A DNA stretch of 64,000 nt from Acidobacteriota bacterium (GTDB lineage Bacteria; Acidobacteriota; Thermoanaerobaculia; Gp7-AA8): the NCBI GenBank assembly GCA_003223645.1, contig QHVT01000006.1, forward strand, positions 404,967 to 468,966, written 5' to 3'. The position numbers and the translations under genes are program-made. Positions within the stretch are counted from its first letter, which is position 1. Every line of letters begins with the position of its first letter. The notes under the pieces were generated by a model. It worked only from the letters and a program-made list of their open reading frames with translations, was not told the origin of the DNA and ran no database searches. This document shows, in pieces, positions 1 to 9,367 of the stretch.

Positions 1-212
1 TTGATGGCGCGCTCGATGTTGTCTTTCGGCATGTTGTTCGCCTTCGCCTCGGCCACTGCCGCGCGAAGACGGGGATTGCCGATCGGATCGCCGCCGCCAA
101 GGCGCGCGGCAACCGTCATTTCCTTCAGGATGCGCGTGAAGACCTTGCCGCGCTTCGCGTCGGCAGCACCCTTCTTGTGCTTGATCGTGCTCCATTTGCT
201 ATGGCCGGACAT
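1..212 (-). CDS. yebC: YebC/PmpR (TACO1) family protein, 5' part only
   Basis: Partial gene running off the left edge; the 70 visible residues are the N-terminus. The family signature [12 protein letters not shown] follows the initiator Met directly, and [12 protein letters not shown]-like residues lie at the window edge. YebC/TACO1 proteins are cytoplasmic and have been described both as transcriptional regulators and as factors that help ribosomes through difficult motifs. The ATG at 212 is preceded by a good Shine-Dalgarno AAGGAG about 8 nt upstream. It lies 38 bp downstream of the S46 peptidase gene on the same strand, so read-through co-transcription is possible. The family assignment is secure; the exact role in this organism is not visible. 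Confidence 0.95.
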   Translation of the reverse strand, partial: MSGHSKWSTIKHKKGAADAKRGKVFTRILKEMTVAARLGGGDPIGNPRLRAAVAEAKANNMPKDNIERAI

Positions 213-250
213 TTGGGAACTCCTTAGGGAATCAGAGAGGCGGCCGTAGC

Positions 251-2332
251 TTATCGAACGCCAAGCTCCTTCATCAAGTGATCCGCGTGATCGACCGCGT
301 CCATGATCCAGAGCATGTACTGCGTGTCGACATGAATCGAGCGCGTGTCGGCTTCGTGGAAGAGGAAGTCGGCGTCGATCGACTCGTAGTTGCCGTCGAA
401 CAGGAGGCCGACCAGCTCGCCATTCGCGTTGAGCGTCGGTGAGCCGGAGTTGCCGCCGGTGGTGTCGCATGTGGACAGGAAGTTGACCGGCACGTCTTTC
501 AGATCCGGGTCCTGATGTCCGACCATGCTGTTCGGATCTTTCGCGGCGTCGAGCAGCGTTTTCGGACTCGCGAACGGCTCCTCCCCTTTCTCTTTCTCGA
601 CCACGCCGCGCAGTGTCGTCTGCGGCGTGTACCACGTGGCGTCTTTCGGGCGATAGCCTGCGATGCGGCCGAAGGTGATGCGCAGCGTCGAGTTGGCGTC
701 GGGATAAATCGGCGCGTTGCCGCTCATGTTGCGCAGCAATTCGAAGTAGCGCGGGCGGAGGCGGATCATCGCGCCGCTCCAAGCCATGTCGCGTTCTTCG
801 CGCGCATTGAGCAGCGGGAGGAGCGACAGCGCGAAGTCGACCATCGCGTCATTGCGCGCACGGAGCTGCGCCGTCGATTCATTGAGCATCTTCGCGCGCT
901 CTTCCTGCGACGCGACTTTCGTCGAGCCGTAGAGTCTGTCGAGGAGTGCGTTGACGCTGGCCGCTGCGGCAACGGCATCGTCGATCGGCTTGATGCGCTG
1001 ATCGGCGGGCAGCTTCGCGGCCTCATTGAGGAAGGTGCCGAGGATCGCGCGATCGCTGTGCAACTCGAGCGTGCGCTGCGCGCGCACCGAGGACTGCAAG
1101 AGGCTCGGCCACTCGCGCTCCTGGTAGCGCGCGAGGCGATCGATGTCTTTCTTCGGACGCTCCGTCGCGACGCGCGCGATGTTGAACGCCTGCCCGACCA
1201 TCTGCGCGCGCGGGAGCCAGTCGAGAATCAGGTCGCGCTCGCGCGTACGCAGCTTCTCGTGATTCGCGGCCGCGATGTCGTCGAGCGTCGTGTTGCGGCT
1301 GCGCATCGTCGTGTTCATCTGCTCTTCGCGCGCAACGCGCGCCTCGAAGATGTGGTCCTTCGCGAAGCCTTCGCTCACGCTTTGATAGTTCTTCAGCGAG
1401 TTCGCGAAGCTTTCGATGCGTGACGCGTTCTTAATCTTCGCGTCCTTATCGTTCTTCCCCGCGTCTTCCATCATCTTCAACGCTTCGCTGAAGTAGCGGA
1501 TGTTCACCGGGTAGACGAACTCCTGATAGTTGCGCACTTCGTCCGCGGTCTTGTAGCGGAACGTGCGGCCGGGATAGCCGATGACCATCACCGGATCGCC
1601 TTCGTTGACGCCGCTCGTCGCGAGCTTCAGCCAGTGCGCCGGCTTGTACGGCTTGCCGTTCTGGTACGCGCGATAGAACGAGAAGTCGCCGACGTGGCGC
1701 GGCCACTCGAAGTTATCGATGTCGCCGCCGAAGTTGCCGATCGCTTCCGCCGGCGCGTAGACGAGGCGGACGTCGGTCAGCTCCATGCGCGTCGTGCGCA
1801 GGTACTGCGAGCCCTCGAAAAATGACGACACGCTGCAGCGCAGGCCGCCCGGCTTCTCGCACTCCGCGACGAGCTCTTTCTCGCGGCGGTCGAGCGTCCG
1901 TGCGCGGCCGGCGTCCGGCGTCCTGGCGTCGATGTTCTCCGTCATCCGCTTCGTGACGTCTTCGATGTTCGTCGTCACCCACACCTTCGTTCCCGGCGCG
2001 GCCGGCAATTCTTCCTCGCGCGTTTTCGCGAGGAAGCCGTTGGTGATGAGATCGCGCTGCGGCGTCGAGTTGTGCTGGATCGAGCCGAAGGCGCAGTGAT
2101 GGTTCGTCACGATCAACCCATCGGGCGAGACGAACGACGCCGTGCAGCCGGGGATCAAGACGACCGCGCCGAGCGGATCACCGGTCAGGTCGGAGAATCG
2201 CGCGGGATCGATTTTGAATCCGAGCTTCTGCAGGCTGTCCGCAAGATGCGGCATCTGCTGCGGCATCCACATGCCTTCATCGGCGAGCACGGGGACGGCG
2301 AGCAGCAGCAAGAGTGCGAGCTTTTTCAACAT
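251..2332 (-). CDS. S46 family serine dipeptidyl-peptidase (DPP7/DPP11 type), secreted
   Basis: 693-aa exported peptidase. A signal peptide (residues 1-17, [17 protein letters not shown]) is followed by DEGMW, the usual mature start of S46 enzymes. The catalytic triad is intact: His in TNHHC (78-79), Asp in [12 protein letters not shown] (204/206) and Ser629 in [10 protein letters not shown]46 enzymes are periplasmic or outer-membrane exopeptidases that release dipeptides from oligopeptides taken up as amino-acid sources. The residue 18 positions after the catalytic Ser is Gly (LFDGNY). From memory, this position is Arg in Asp/Glu-specific DPP11 and Gly in DPP7, so a preference for hydrophobic P1 residues is inferred. 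No Shine-Dalgarno is visible before the ATG. Length is typical for the family (about 690-720). Confidence 0.95.
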   Translation of the reverse strand: MLKKLALLLLLAVPVLADEGMWMPQQMPHLADSLQKLGFKIDPARFSDLTGDPLGAVVLIPGCTASFVSPDGLIVTNHHCAFGSIQHNSTPQRDLITNGFLAKTREEELPAAPGTKVWVTTNIEDVTKRMTENIDARTPDAGRARTLDRREKELVAECEKPGGLRCSVSSFFEGSQYLRTTRMELTDVRLVYAPAEAIGNFGGDIDNFEWPRHVGDFSFYRAYQNGKPYKPAHWLKLATSGVNEGDPVMVIGYPGRTFRYKTADEVRNYQEFVYPVNIRYFSEALKMMEDAGKNDKDAKIKNASRIESFANSLKNYQSVSEGFAKDHIFEARVAREEQMNTTMRSRNTTLDDIAAANHEKLRTRERDLILDWLPRAQMVGQAFNIARVATERPKKDIDRLARYQEREWPSLLQSSVRAQRTLELHSDRAILGTFLNEAAKLPADQRIKPIDDAVAAAASVNALLDRLYGSTKVASQEERAKMLNESTAQLRARNDAMVDFALSLLPLLNAREERDMAWSGAMIRLRPRYFELLRNMSGNAPIYPDANSTLRITFGRIAGYRPKDATWYTPQTTLRGVVEKEKGEEPFASPKTLLDAAKDPNSMVGHQDPDLKDVPVNFLSTCDTTGGNSGSPTLNANGELVGLLFDGNYESIDADFLFHEADTRSIHVDTQYMLWIMDAVDHADHLMKELGVR

Positions 2333-2363
2333 ACGGGACGGCTAAACCGGAAACACGCGGAAT

Positions 2364-2560
2364 GTCATCCCGAGCGTGAGCGAGGGACCTGGGCGGGCGG
2401 CGCTGCGTTGCACGAGCTTCCCGCCGCCACCCGAGCCCCAGGTCCCTCGCTCACGCTCGGGATGACACCTGAACGCACCTGGGTGGGCGGGCGGCGCTGC
2501 GTTGCACGAGCTTCGTGCCGCCACCCGAGCCCCAGGTCCCTCGCTCACGCTCGGGATGAC
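2364..2560. repeat. Family B hairpin: 30-bp perfect inverted repeat plus a partial second copy
   Basis: Positions 2364-2393 and 2437-2466 are exact reverse complements over 30 bp (outer ends GTCATCCCGAGC and GCTCGGGATGAC) around a 43-nt loop. The loop and the right arm are then repeated at about 2477-2560, where the right arm recurs identically at 2531-2560, so the locus grew by partial tandem duplication. It lies between divergently transcribed genes, ahead of the SPFH gene. Related outer arms (GTCATCCTGAGC) appear at 38038 and 61744. Confidence 0.95.
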
Positions 2561-2609
2561 AGCCGGACGCGTTACACTCACAAGCTCACACTTTCGGAGG
2601 TTTCATTAC

Positions 2610-3752
2610 ATGGGCTTCTTCGACAATCTGAAGAATCAAATCAGTCACCAATGGATCGAGATCATCGAGTGGCTCGACGACTCGAACGACACGCTGGTGT
2701 ATCGCTTCCCGGTCTATAACCAGGAAATCAAGATGGGCGCGCAGCTGACGGTGCGCGAGAACCAGGCCGCGATCTTCATCAATGAAGGTCAGGTCGCCGA
2801 TCTCTTCAAACCCGGCCGTTACGAGCTGTCCACGCAGAACCTGCCGATCCTCACGACGCTGCGCGGATGGAAGTACGGGTTCCAGTCGCCGTTCAAAGCC
2901 GAGGTGTACTTCTTCAACACGCGGATCTTCACGGATCTGAAGTGGGGGACGTCGAATCCGGTGATGATGCGCGACGCGGAATTCGGAATGATCCGCATGC
3001 GCGCGTTCGGCACCTATGCGCTGCGCATCGCCGATCCGAAAGCGTTCTTCACGACGATCGTCGGCACGCAGGGCCTCACCACGACCGACGAGATCCTCGG
3101 GCAGCTGCGCTCGACGATCATCAGCCAGTTCTCCGACATCATCGCGGAGTCGAAGATCGCGGCGCTCGATCTCGCGTCGAGCTATCGCGAGCTCTCCGAT
3201 CTGTCGCAGAAAGACCTCGGTCCCGCATTCGCGCAGTTCGGACTCGAAGTCTCGCGCTTCAACATCGACAACATCTCGCTGCCGGAAGAAGTCGAGGCCG
3301 CGATCGATCAGCGCACGAAGCTCGGCGTCCTCGGCGATCGACTCGGCCAATACGCGCAGATGCAGACCGCGGAGTCGATCAAGATCGCGGCCGCGAATCC
3401 CGGCGGTGTCGCCGGCATCGGCGCGGGCCTCGGCGCAGGAATGGCGATCGGACAAACGATGGGCAGCGCGTTCAACGCACCGCCTCCGCCGCCCGGATCG
3501 TCCACGGCACCACCTCCGCCTCCCGGCGGCGCTGCCAACACACCGCGCTGGTCGCTCGCCATCGACGGCAAGACCTACGGCCCGTACACCGACGACGCGC
3601 TGAAAGGAATGATTCAGAGCGGACAGGTTGCGGCATCGACGTCGGCGTGGCATCCCGGCGCATCGGGATGGGCGCCGCTCGAGTCGTACTCGGAGCTCGG
3701 ACTCGGCGGAGGAACACCGCCGCCTCCGCCACCGCCGCCTCCGTCGAAATGA
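2610..3752 (+). CDS. SPFH-domain protein with C-terminal GYF_2 domain (YdjI-like)
   Basis: 380-aa cytoplasmic/membrane-associated protein. Residues 1-270 form the SPFH (flotillin/'virion core protein'-like) region beginning MGFFDNLKNQISHQWIEIIEW. A Gly/Ala-rich stretch and Pro-rich linkers follow, then a GYF_2 domain at about 310-362 (WSLAIDGKTYGPYTDDAL, W-P-G-A-S-G-W), then a poly-Pro tail. The ATG at 2610 is chosen because CGGAGG lies 9 nt upstream; extension to 2502 would translate the family B repeat. In Bacillus subtilis the SPFH protein YdjI works with zinc-ribbon YdjG and PspA in membrane-stress protection. The next gene here is a YdjG-like zinc ribbon, so the same role is inferred. 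The GYF_2 domain suggests binding of a proline-rich partner, possibly its own tail. Confidence 0.9.
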   Translation: MGFFDNLKNQISHQWIEIIEWLDDSNDTLVYRFPVYNQEIKMGAQLTVRENQAAIFINEGQVADLFKPGRYELSTQNLPILTTLRGWKYGFQSPFKAEVYFFNTRIFTDLKWGTSNPVMMRDAEFGMIRMRAFGTYALRIADPKAFFTTIVGTQGLTTTDEILGQLRSTIISQFSDIIAESKIAALDLASSYRELSDLSQKDLGPAFAQFGLEVSRFNIDNISLPEEVEAAIDQRTKLGVLGDRLGQYAQMQTAESIKIAAANPGGVAGIGAGLGAGMAIGQTMGSAFNAPPPPPGSSTAPPPPPGGAANTPRWSLAIDGKTYGPYTDDALKGMIQSGQVAASTSAWHPGASGWAPLESYSELGLGGGTPPPPPPPPPSK

Positions 3753-3756
3753 ACAA

Positions 3757-3830
3757 GTGCAGCGGCGGCCGCTCTCGGCCGCCGAATTCTCGCGAGAGGT
3801 CGGCGGCCGAAGCGGCCGCCGCTCCACAGG
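3757..3830. repeat. Family A element, full two-hairpin copy, intercistronic
   Basis: A 74-bp element made of a left hairpin (CGGCGGCCGC / tctcGGCCGCCG), a spacer with TCTCGCGAGA, and a right hairpin (CGGCGGCCGAAGCGGCCGCCG). The outer ends are complementary (G(T)GCAGCGG and CCGCTCCAC). It fills almost the whole gap between the SPFH stop (3752) and the zinc-ribbon start (3844), so it would be transcribed inside the bicistronic mRNA. Other copies are at 12291, 13692, 13888, 34895, 40537, 47812 and 50480. Confidence 0.9.
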
Positions 3831-3843
3831 TTACGAAGAAGCC

Positions 3844-4923
3844 ATGACCGCCGAAGCACTGCAAGCGAGAGTCCGCAAATTTCCGTGCGAGAACTGTGGC
3901 GCCGATCTCCGCTGGGAGCCCGGCGTCACCAGTCTCCGATGCGAGTACTGCGGATTCAAGAAAGAGGTCGCGCGCAGCGGCGACGCAATTCGCGAGAAGT
4001 CCGTTGATGCCGCGCTGCGCGCGCCGCGCGACCTCGGATGGGGCGCCGAGCGCAAAGTCATCGTCTGCAAACGCTGCGGCGCGCACACGACGCTCGATCC
4101 GCTCGTGTCCGCGAGCTCGTGCGCGTTCTGCGGCACGACGGCCGTCGTGGAAGCGCCTGCGGACTCGAAGGTCGTCCGCCCGGAAGGACTGCTGCCGTTC
4201 CGCGTCACGCGCGACAGCGCGCTGCAGTCTTTCCGCAACTGGCTGCACGGACTCTGGCTTCGTCCGAACGATTTGAAATCGTCGTCGCGCATGACGGCGA
4301 TCCAGGGCGCGTACATCCCCTTCTGGACGTTCGACGCCGCGACGAATTCGTGGTGGACGGCAGAAGCCGGCTATTACTACTACGTCGAAGTCGGCAGCGG
4401 ACAGAATCGGCATCGGGAGCAGCGCGTGCGATGGGAGCCGGCGTCGGGACAGCTCGAGAAATTCTTCGATGACGTGCCGGTCCCCGCGTCGCGCGGACTC
4501 GACTCATCGCTCTGCCGCGACATCGAGCCGTATCCGACCGCCGATCTCACGCCCTACGACCCGTCATATCTCTCCGGCTTCCTCGCCGAAGAAAACGCGA
4601 TCGACTTACCCGAGGCGCTCGAGAGTGCGAAAGAGCGCATGCGCAACGAAATCCAATCCGCCTGCGCGAGCGAGGTCCCCGGCGACACACACCGCAACCT
4701 GCAAGTGAACACGACCTTCTCCGCGCTCGCATACAAGAATGCGCTGCTGCCCGTCTGGATCGCCGCGTACGACTACAGAGGAAAGCCGTACCGCTTCCTC
4801 GTCAACGGCGTGACGGGAAAAGTGAGCGGCAACGCCCCATGGTCGTGGATCAAAGTGACGCTGACGATCTTCGCGGTGCTGATGGTCGTGCTGATCATTT
4901 TGTATTTGGCGGGACAGTCGTAG
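3844..4923 (+). CDS. Double zinc-ribbon membrane protein (YdjG-like)
   Basis: 359-aa protein with two CxxC...CxxC zinc ribbons: Cys15/18 with 33/36, and Cys75/78 with 93/96. A large central domain rich in Trp/Tyr follows (WWTAEAGYYYYVEV). One C-terminal transmembrane helix spans about 332-354 (VTLTIFAVLMVVLIILYLAG), leaving the ribbons in the cytoplasm. Database entries for this family often read 'primosomal protein N'/helicase', but no helicase motif is present. The better match is YdjG of the B. subtilis pspA-ydjGHI membrane-stress operon, supported by the SPFH partner 91 bp upstream. The ATG at 3844 is used (weak GAAG upstream); longer frames would translate the family A repeat. YdjH and PspA homologues are absent from this locus. 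Confidence 0.85.
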   Translation: MTAEALQARVRKFPCENCGADLRWEPGVTSLRCEYCGFKKEVARSGDAIREKSVDAALRAPRDLGWGAERKVIVCKRCGAHTTLDPLVSASSCAFCGTTAVVEAPADSKVVRPEGLLPFRVTRDSALQSFRNWLHGLWLRPNDLKSSSRMTAIQGAYIPFWTFDAATNSWWTAEAGYYYYVEVGSGQNRHREQRVRWEPASGQLEKFFDDVPVPASRGLDSSLCRDIEPYPTADLTPYDPSYLSGFLAEENAIDLPEALESAKERMRNEIQSACASEVPGDTHRNLQVNTTFSALAYKNALLPVWIAAYDYRGKPYRFLVNGVTGKVSGNAPWSWIKVTLTIFAVLMVVLIILYLAGQS

Positions 4924-4932
4924 GGCGGTGTG

Positions 4933-5212
4933 GTGCTGGGTGCTGAGTGCTGAGTGGCGGGTGCCGGGTGCTGAGTGCTGGGTGCTGAGTGCCGAGTGCT
5001 GAGTGCTGGGTGCTGCGTATTGAAGGCTCCTAACACAATACCCAGCACCTGATACCCAGCACGCTGGTACCCAGCACTCAGCACGCTGACACCCAGCACT
5101 CAGCACTTGGTACCCAGCACTCAGCACTCAGCACCCGGTACCCGGTACCCAGCACCCAGCACTCAGCACTCAGCACCTGGCACCCAGCACCCGGTACCCA
5201 GCACTCAGCACC
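4933..5212. repeat. Inverted pair of heptamer microsatellites (GTGCTGR)n ... (CAGCACY)n
   Basis: Positions 4933-5023 hold 13 consecutive 7-bp units, GTGCTGA or GTGCTGG with minor variants such as GTGCCGA and GTGGCGG. After about 10 unrelated bases, about 25 heptamers of the complementary type follow to 5212 (CAGCACT, CAGCACC, CGGTACC, TGGTACC), with two 8-bp slips. The transcript could fold into a very long imperfect hairpin. The field occupies essentially the whole 386-bp gap between the zinc-ribbon and TonB-receptor genes; 5213-5293 contains nothing else recognisable except the receptor's ribosome-binding site. Confidence 0.95.
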
Positions 5213-5309
5213 GCCTCTCAGTTGACTCCCCCGCCCGCCCCGCGCTACCTTCCCCGCACAATCTAAGTACGTCCATTCGGCTCCAGCACGTCTGAGGAGG
5301 AATTTGCGC

Positions 5310-7706
5310 ATGCCCCGTTTGTGGTCTGTCCGTCGGCTGTCTATTGCTGTTCTGCTCGTTCTCTTCGCCGCCCCGTTGTTCGCCGCGCAGGGCCACATCA
5401 CCGGCCGCATCACGCGCGGGGACGGCACGGGTATCGGCGGCGTGATCGTGAATGCGATCGAAGCGTCGCAGGGAACGCTCACCGAGCCGAACGGCTCGTT
5501 CCATCTCAACGTCCCTGCCGGCACCTACACCGTGCAGTTCGTCGCGGGCGAGCAGGTCGCGACGGAGAACAATGTCACGGTCGAGAGCGGCGGTACGACG
5601 AAGGTCGACAAGAAAGTCGACTGGAACCTGAGCATCGCCGAGACGATCACCGTCTACTCCGCATCGCGCCGCACCGAGCGTGTGACCGAGGCGCCGGCGG
5701 CCGTGACGGTCGTCCCGCAGGAAGACATCGCCGCGATCGCGCCGTCGGGACAGGCGCCGCGCATGATCGAGACCGCTCCCGGCGTCGACTTCACGCAGAG
5801 CGGCCTCTATGACACGAACTTCAACGCGCGCGGCTTCAACAGCTCGCTCAACCGCCGCATCCTCACGCTCATCGACGGCCGCGATCCCGCGATCGCATTC
5901 CTCGGATCGCAAGAGTGGGCCGCCGTTTCGTTTCCGCTCGACGAGATGCAGAGCGTCGAGCTGATTCGCGGACCCGGCTCCGCGCTCTACGGCGCAAACG
6001 CGTTCAGCGGCGTGTTGAACATGACGACGAAAGCGCCGCGCGACACTGAAGGCGGACGCGTGATGCTCTCCGCCGGCGACCTCAACACGCGCCGCGGCGA
6101 CATCCGCCACGCCGGCGGATTCGGTAGCGACTGGTTCTATCGCGTCGTCGGCGGATACCAGGAAAGCGATGACTGGGCGCGCTCGCGCAACGTCAGCGTC
6201 GAGTATCCCGGCCTGCGCCTCGAAGGACGTCCGCTCGAGCTCGATCACACCAATATCAAGTTCGGAGGACTTCGTCTCGACAAGTACTTCCCGAATACAA
6301 ACGTCTTCACGGTCGAAGGCGGATATGCAACGCTCGGAGGTCCGGTGTTCCAGACCGGCATCGGCCGCGTGCAGGTGACGGACGTGAAGCGTCCGTGGAC
6401 GCGCCTCAACTACAACATGCCGCACTGGAACTTCAGCGGTTACTACGACGCCCGCCGCGCGAAGAACCAGATCGCGCTGTCGTCCGGCGCGGGGCTGTTC
6501 GAAGACTCGCACAACATCCACGGCGAGATCCAGACCAATTGGTCGTTCATGAAAGAGAAATCGCGCGTCGTCCTCGGCGTCGCGTACAACGGTCAGGACG
6601 TCGACACTTCGAACGACGCCGGCGTCCAGACGCTGATGGATCGTCCGCACTCCGAGAAGGCGCAGAGCGCGTTCGGACAGCTCGACTTCAACATCACGAA
6701 CAATCTCCGAATCGTCGCCGCTTCGCGCTATGACGACTCGAACCTGTACGACGCGCAGTTCTCACCGAAAGGCGCGCTCGTCTACAACGTCGGCAATCAC
6801 ACCTTCCGCTACGGCTACAACCGCGCCTTCCAGCGCCCGAACTACTCCGAACGGTTCCTCACCGTTCCCGCCGCCGCGCCCGCGAACCTCGCCGGCGCCG
6901 CGACGCTGAATCCGCAGACCGCGCCGCTCGCCCCAGCCCTGGCCGCCCTTGGCTTCGGCCCGCTGCCGATCGTCGCGCGCGGCAACAACGCCTTGAACGT
7001 GGAGAAAGTGCGCAGCCACGAGCTCGGATACGCCGGCATCTACGGCGGCAAGGTCTACCTCACCCTCGACCTCTACAAGAGCCACATGGAGGACTTCGTC
7101 ACCGACCTCCTCCCCGGCGTCAACACCGCGTACGCGCCGTACACCGTGCCGACCAACATCCCGACGATTCCGCCGGCGGTGCAGGCCGGCGTCACCGCGT
7201 TCCTCAAAGCCGCACTCGGCCCGGTGAACTACTCGGGACTCACGACCGTCAACGGCAAGCCCGCCGTCGTGTTCTCCTACGCGAACGCCGGCAAGGTCGA
7301 CACCGAAGGCGCGGAGCTCGCCGTCAACTACTACATCGGCAGCAACTGGGTCCTCGACGGGAACTACTCCTACTTCGACTTCGACGTGAAGTCGAAAGCG
7401 ATCGGCGATCAGCTCCTCCCGAACGCGCCGAAGAAGAAATACAACCTCGGCCTCGCCTGGCGCGGCAACAAGTTCAACGCGAAAGTGTCGTATCGCTGGG
7501 TCGACGAGTTCCCATGGGCGGCCGGCATCTTCGTCGGAACCGTCCCGCAATACGACGTCGTGAACCTGGCCGCGAGCTACCGCATCACCCAACGCTTCAG
7601 CTTCGGCACCGACGTCAGCAACGTCTTCGACGACGCACACTACGAAGCCTTCGGCGGCGACATCCTCGGCCGGCGCGCACTGGGCTTCGTGACGATCAAC
7701 TGGTAA
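5310..7706 (+). CDS. TonB-dependent outer-membrane receptor with carboxypeptidase-regulatory-like N-terminus
   Basis: 798-aa outer-membrane transporter. It has a signal peptide (1-26, MPRLWSVRRLSIAVLLVLFA...), a CarboxypepD_reg-like beta-sandwich (about 28-105, GHITGRITRGDGTGIGGVIV), a TonB-box-like ETITVYSASRR near 113, a plug domain (about 120-240, with LIDGRDPAI and IELIRGPGSALYGANAFSGV-type motifs) and a 22-strand-type barrel to the C-terminal aromatic W. Such receptors import siderophores, cobalamin or oligosaccharides using TonB-ExbBD energy; the substrate cannot be read here. The ATG at 5310 has GAGGAGG 9 nt upstream; a TTG at 5304 in the same frame is less likely. It is monocistronic: a repeat field precedes it and a hairpin follows it. 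Confidence 0.93.
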   Translation: MPRLWSVRRLSIAVLLVLFAAPLFAAQGHITGRITRGDGTGIGGVIVNAIEASQGTLTEPNGSFHLNVPAGTYTVQFVAGEQVATENNVTVESGGTTKVDKKVDWNLSIAETITVYSASRRTERVTEAPAAVTVVPQEDIAAIAPSGQAPRMIETAPGVDFTQSGLYDTNFNARGFNSSLNRRILTLIDGRDPAIAFLGSQEWAAVSFPLDEMQSVELIRGPGSALYGANAFSGVLNMTTKAPRDTEGGRVMLSAGDLNTRRGDIRHAGGFGSDWFYRVVGGYQESDDWARSRNVSVEYPGLRLEGRPLELDHTNIKFGGLRLDKYFPNTNVFTVEGGYATLGGPVFQTGIGRVQVTDVKRPWTRLNYNMPHWNFSGYYDARRAKNQIALSSGAGLFEDSHNIHGEIQTNWSFMKEKSRVVLGVAYNGQDVDTSNDAGVQTLMDRPHSEKAQSAFGQLDFNITNNLRIVAASRYDDSNLYDAQFSPKGALVYNVGNHTFRYGYNRAFQRPNYSERFLTVPAAAPANLAGAATLNPQTAPLAPALAALGFGPLPIVARGNNALNVEKVRSHELGYAGIYGGKVYLTLDLYKSHMEDFVTDLLPGVNTAYAPYTVPTNIPTIPPAVQAGVTAFLKAALGPVNYSGLTTVNGKPAVVFSYANAGKVDTEGAELAVNYYIGSNWVLDGNYSYFDFDVKSKAIGDQLLPNAPKKKYNLGLAWRGNKFNAKVSYRWVDEFPWAAGIFVGTVPQYDVVNLAASYRITQRFSFGTDVSNVFDDAHYEAFGGDILGRRALGFVTINW

Positions 7707-7713
7707 GCCTTCG

Positions 7714-7740
7714 ACGTGCGGCGGCGCAGCCGCCGCACGT
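7714..7740. terminator. Perfect GC hairpin between convergent genes
   Basis: A 12-bp perfect stem, ACGTGCGGCGGC and GCCGCCGCACGT, closes a GCA loop between the stop codons of the TonB receptor (7706) and the convergent glycosidase (7751). No T-run follows, so it is a terminator-like or 3'-protecting hairpin rather than a classic intrinsic terminator. A similar hairpin follows the acyl-CoA dehydrogenase gene at 45801. Confidence 0.6.
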
Positions 7741-7750
7741 CTCCTTCGCT

Positions 7751-9367
7751 TCAGTCGTTCGACGAGCGGACGGAGCGACGCCGCGGAATCGCGCCACACC
7801 AGCTTTCGAGCATCGATCGAGCGTTGGCATAGTCGGACCGGTCGTCTCCGGCGCGGTAACTCCACACGAGCAAGCCTTGATAGCCGCTGTCGGCGGCGGA
7901 CATCAAAAAGTCCTGCGTGGTGTGACCGGTCGTTGCGGTAGCTACCTCACCCACGACGGCGGGCTTGTCGAGCGCCAGTTGTGCATACGGCAGCCACGGG
8001 AACGGTTCGGCGGCCGCCATCCAGTCGTACCAGTGAAACTGATAGAGATCCAATCCCAGACCGCTCCAGGATTGCAGCCATTGTCTGCGCGCACTCCCCA
8101 CCGTGACGGTTTGTCCCGGACAGGACGAATGGATCGTCGATGCGACGGCGCGGACAAACTCCTGCATCTCCGCCAACGGCACCGCGTCCACCGTCGGCTT
8201 GTCGGGAAGCTCCTTCGTCGCCCACTCCGGCTCGTTGATCACGTCCCAGGCCAGGATCGCCGGATTGCCGCAGTACCTCCGGACCAGCGGCTCGAGCGCG
8301 TTCTCGAGGAAGGACTGCCTCCGCACCGAATTGCGAATGACGTTGGATCGTCCGCCGAGTTGCGCGCCATTCTCGTCTTTAGCCGCGTCGAACCAGTGAA
8401 AGTCCAGCAGGACCGGAATGATCTTCAGCTTGTGCCGTGCGGCCGATTCCAGCAGTGCATCGAAATCCTGGAAGAAATACTCGTCGAGACCGGTCACTTG
8501 ATCGCTGAATGTGAGCTCCGGCGAGGCGCGCCCGTCGGTGAACACGAAGACGCGGACCGCGGGCGTGGAACATCCGCCCAGGGCCTGCTGCAAGATGGCG
8601 AAGTCGCGGTCGATCTCCAGTTGCTCGAAATCGAAGGTGATCGGTGGCGTGGTGCCGATGACGAAGTCGTCGACGTAGATCGGGGCCGTCAGCGTTGCCC
8701 CGGAGTCGGAGTTGATTCCGATTTTCAGACCCACGGCGACCACTTTTGTTGGATCGTATTCGGCGTCGGATTCTCCCGTCGATGCATCCGCGGTAAACCG
8801 TACCCATCGCTCCTCCTGATCGCCGCTGATGTTCTGATAAACGGTGTAGTGGGATTTGAAACCCTTGCCGCTCTTGAAGAAGAATTGCACGCCATTCGGC
8901 GCCCTCCGGGCGTCGCCCGCACTTCCCCGGGGCAGATACAACCAGCAACTCACGGTCGCATGCCGGACATCGATGGGGACCGGCGTGCCGGGCGGCCTGT
9001 GGTTGTTCAGATCGATGTACACCTCTCCCCGCGATTTGGTCGGATGCTTTCCGACGAGATCCGGAGTGATCTCGAGTGATCCCGCTCCCGACCGCGCTTT
9101 TTTCGTGGAGACACGCGTATCGACGAGACCCTGACTATCGAACCAGGTCTGATACGTCCAGCCGCTCGTGATCAGCCCGTCGTGCCCCCACGCGTTCTTG
9201 CCGAAATCGTGGCCGTAAGCGATCCAGGGATAGTTGACTCCCGCCACGAATGACCGCTTCCCTTCCGCGCGCAAAAGGCCACCCGAGGCAGCGAGCAGCA
9301 GGGTAACGATGACAACCAAACGCCGAGGGCGCGTGACAACCTGAAGCGCACTCCGGAATCCTGGCAT
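7751..9367 (-). CDS. Secreted glycoside hydrolase of clan GH-A (GH5-like)
   Basis: 538-aa exported protein. A basic n-region and hydrophobic segment at about 14-34 form a signal peptide. Residues about 85-240 look like a jelly-roll carbohydrate-binding module (SLEITPD...WVRFTADASTG...YVDDFVIG). A (beta/alpha)8 barrel occupies about 245-525. The putative acid/base is Glu379 in AWDVINEPEW and the nucleophile Glu474 in VVGEVATATTG; both fit the clan GH-A NEP...E pattern of cellulases and mannanases. YQFHWYDWM at 442-450 is the usual aromatic patch before the nucleophile. The substrate is unknown; a beta-mannan or beta-glucan is plausible. An AT-rich stretch 50-65 bp before the ATG may hold its promoter. 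Confidence 0.85.
   Translation of the reverse strand: MPGFRSALQVVTRPRRLVVIVTLLLAASGGLLRAEGKRSFVAGVNYPWIAYGHDFGKNAWGHDGLITSGWTYQTWFDSQGLVDTRVSTKKARSGAGSLEITPDLVGKHPTKSRGEVYIDLNNHRPPGTPVPIDVRHATVSCWLYLPRGSAGDARRAPNGVQFFFKSGKGFKSHYTVYQNISGDQEERWVRFTADASTGESDAEYDPTKVVAVGLKIGINSDSGATLTAPIYVDDFVIGTTPPITFDFEQLEIDRDFAILQQALGGCSTPAVRVFVFTDGRASPELTFSDQVTGLDEYFFQDFDALLESAARHKLKIIPVLLDFHWFDAAKDENGAQLGGRSNVIRNSVRRQSFLENALEPLVRRYCGNPAILAWDVINEPEWATKELPDKPTVDAVPLAEMQEFVRAVASTIHSSCPGQTVTVGSARRQWLQSWSGLGLDLYQFHWYDWMAAAEPFPWLPYAQLALDKPAVVGEVATATTGHTTQDFLMSAADSGYQGLLVWSYRAGDDRSDYANARSMLESWCGAIPRRRSVRSSND

Noticed and set aside
2610-4923. Phage origin suggested by 'virion core protein' and 'primosomal protein' labels commonly given to these families
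   Set aside because: No phage structural, integrase or replication genes are present. Domain content fits the YdjI/YdjG membrane-stress pair.
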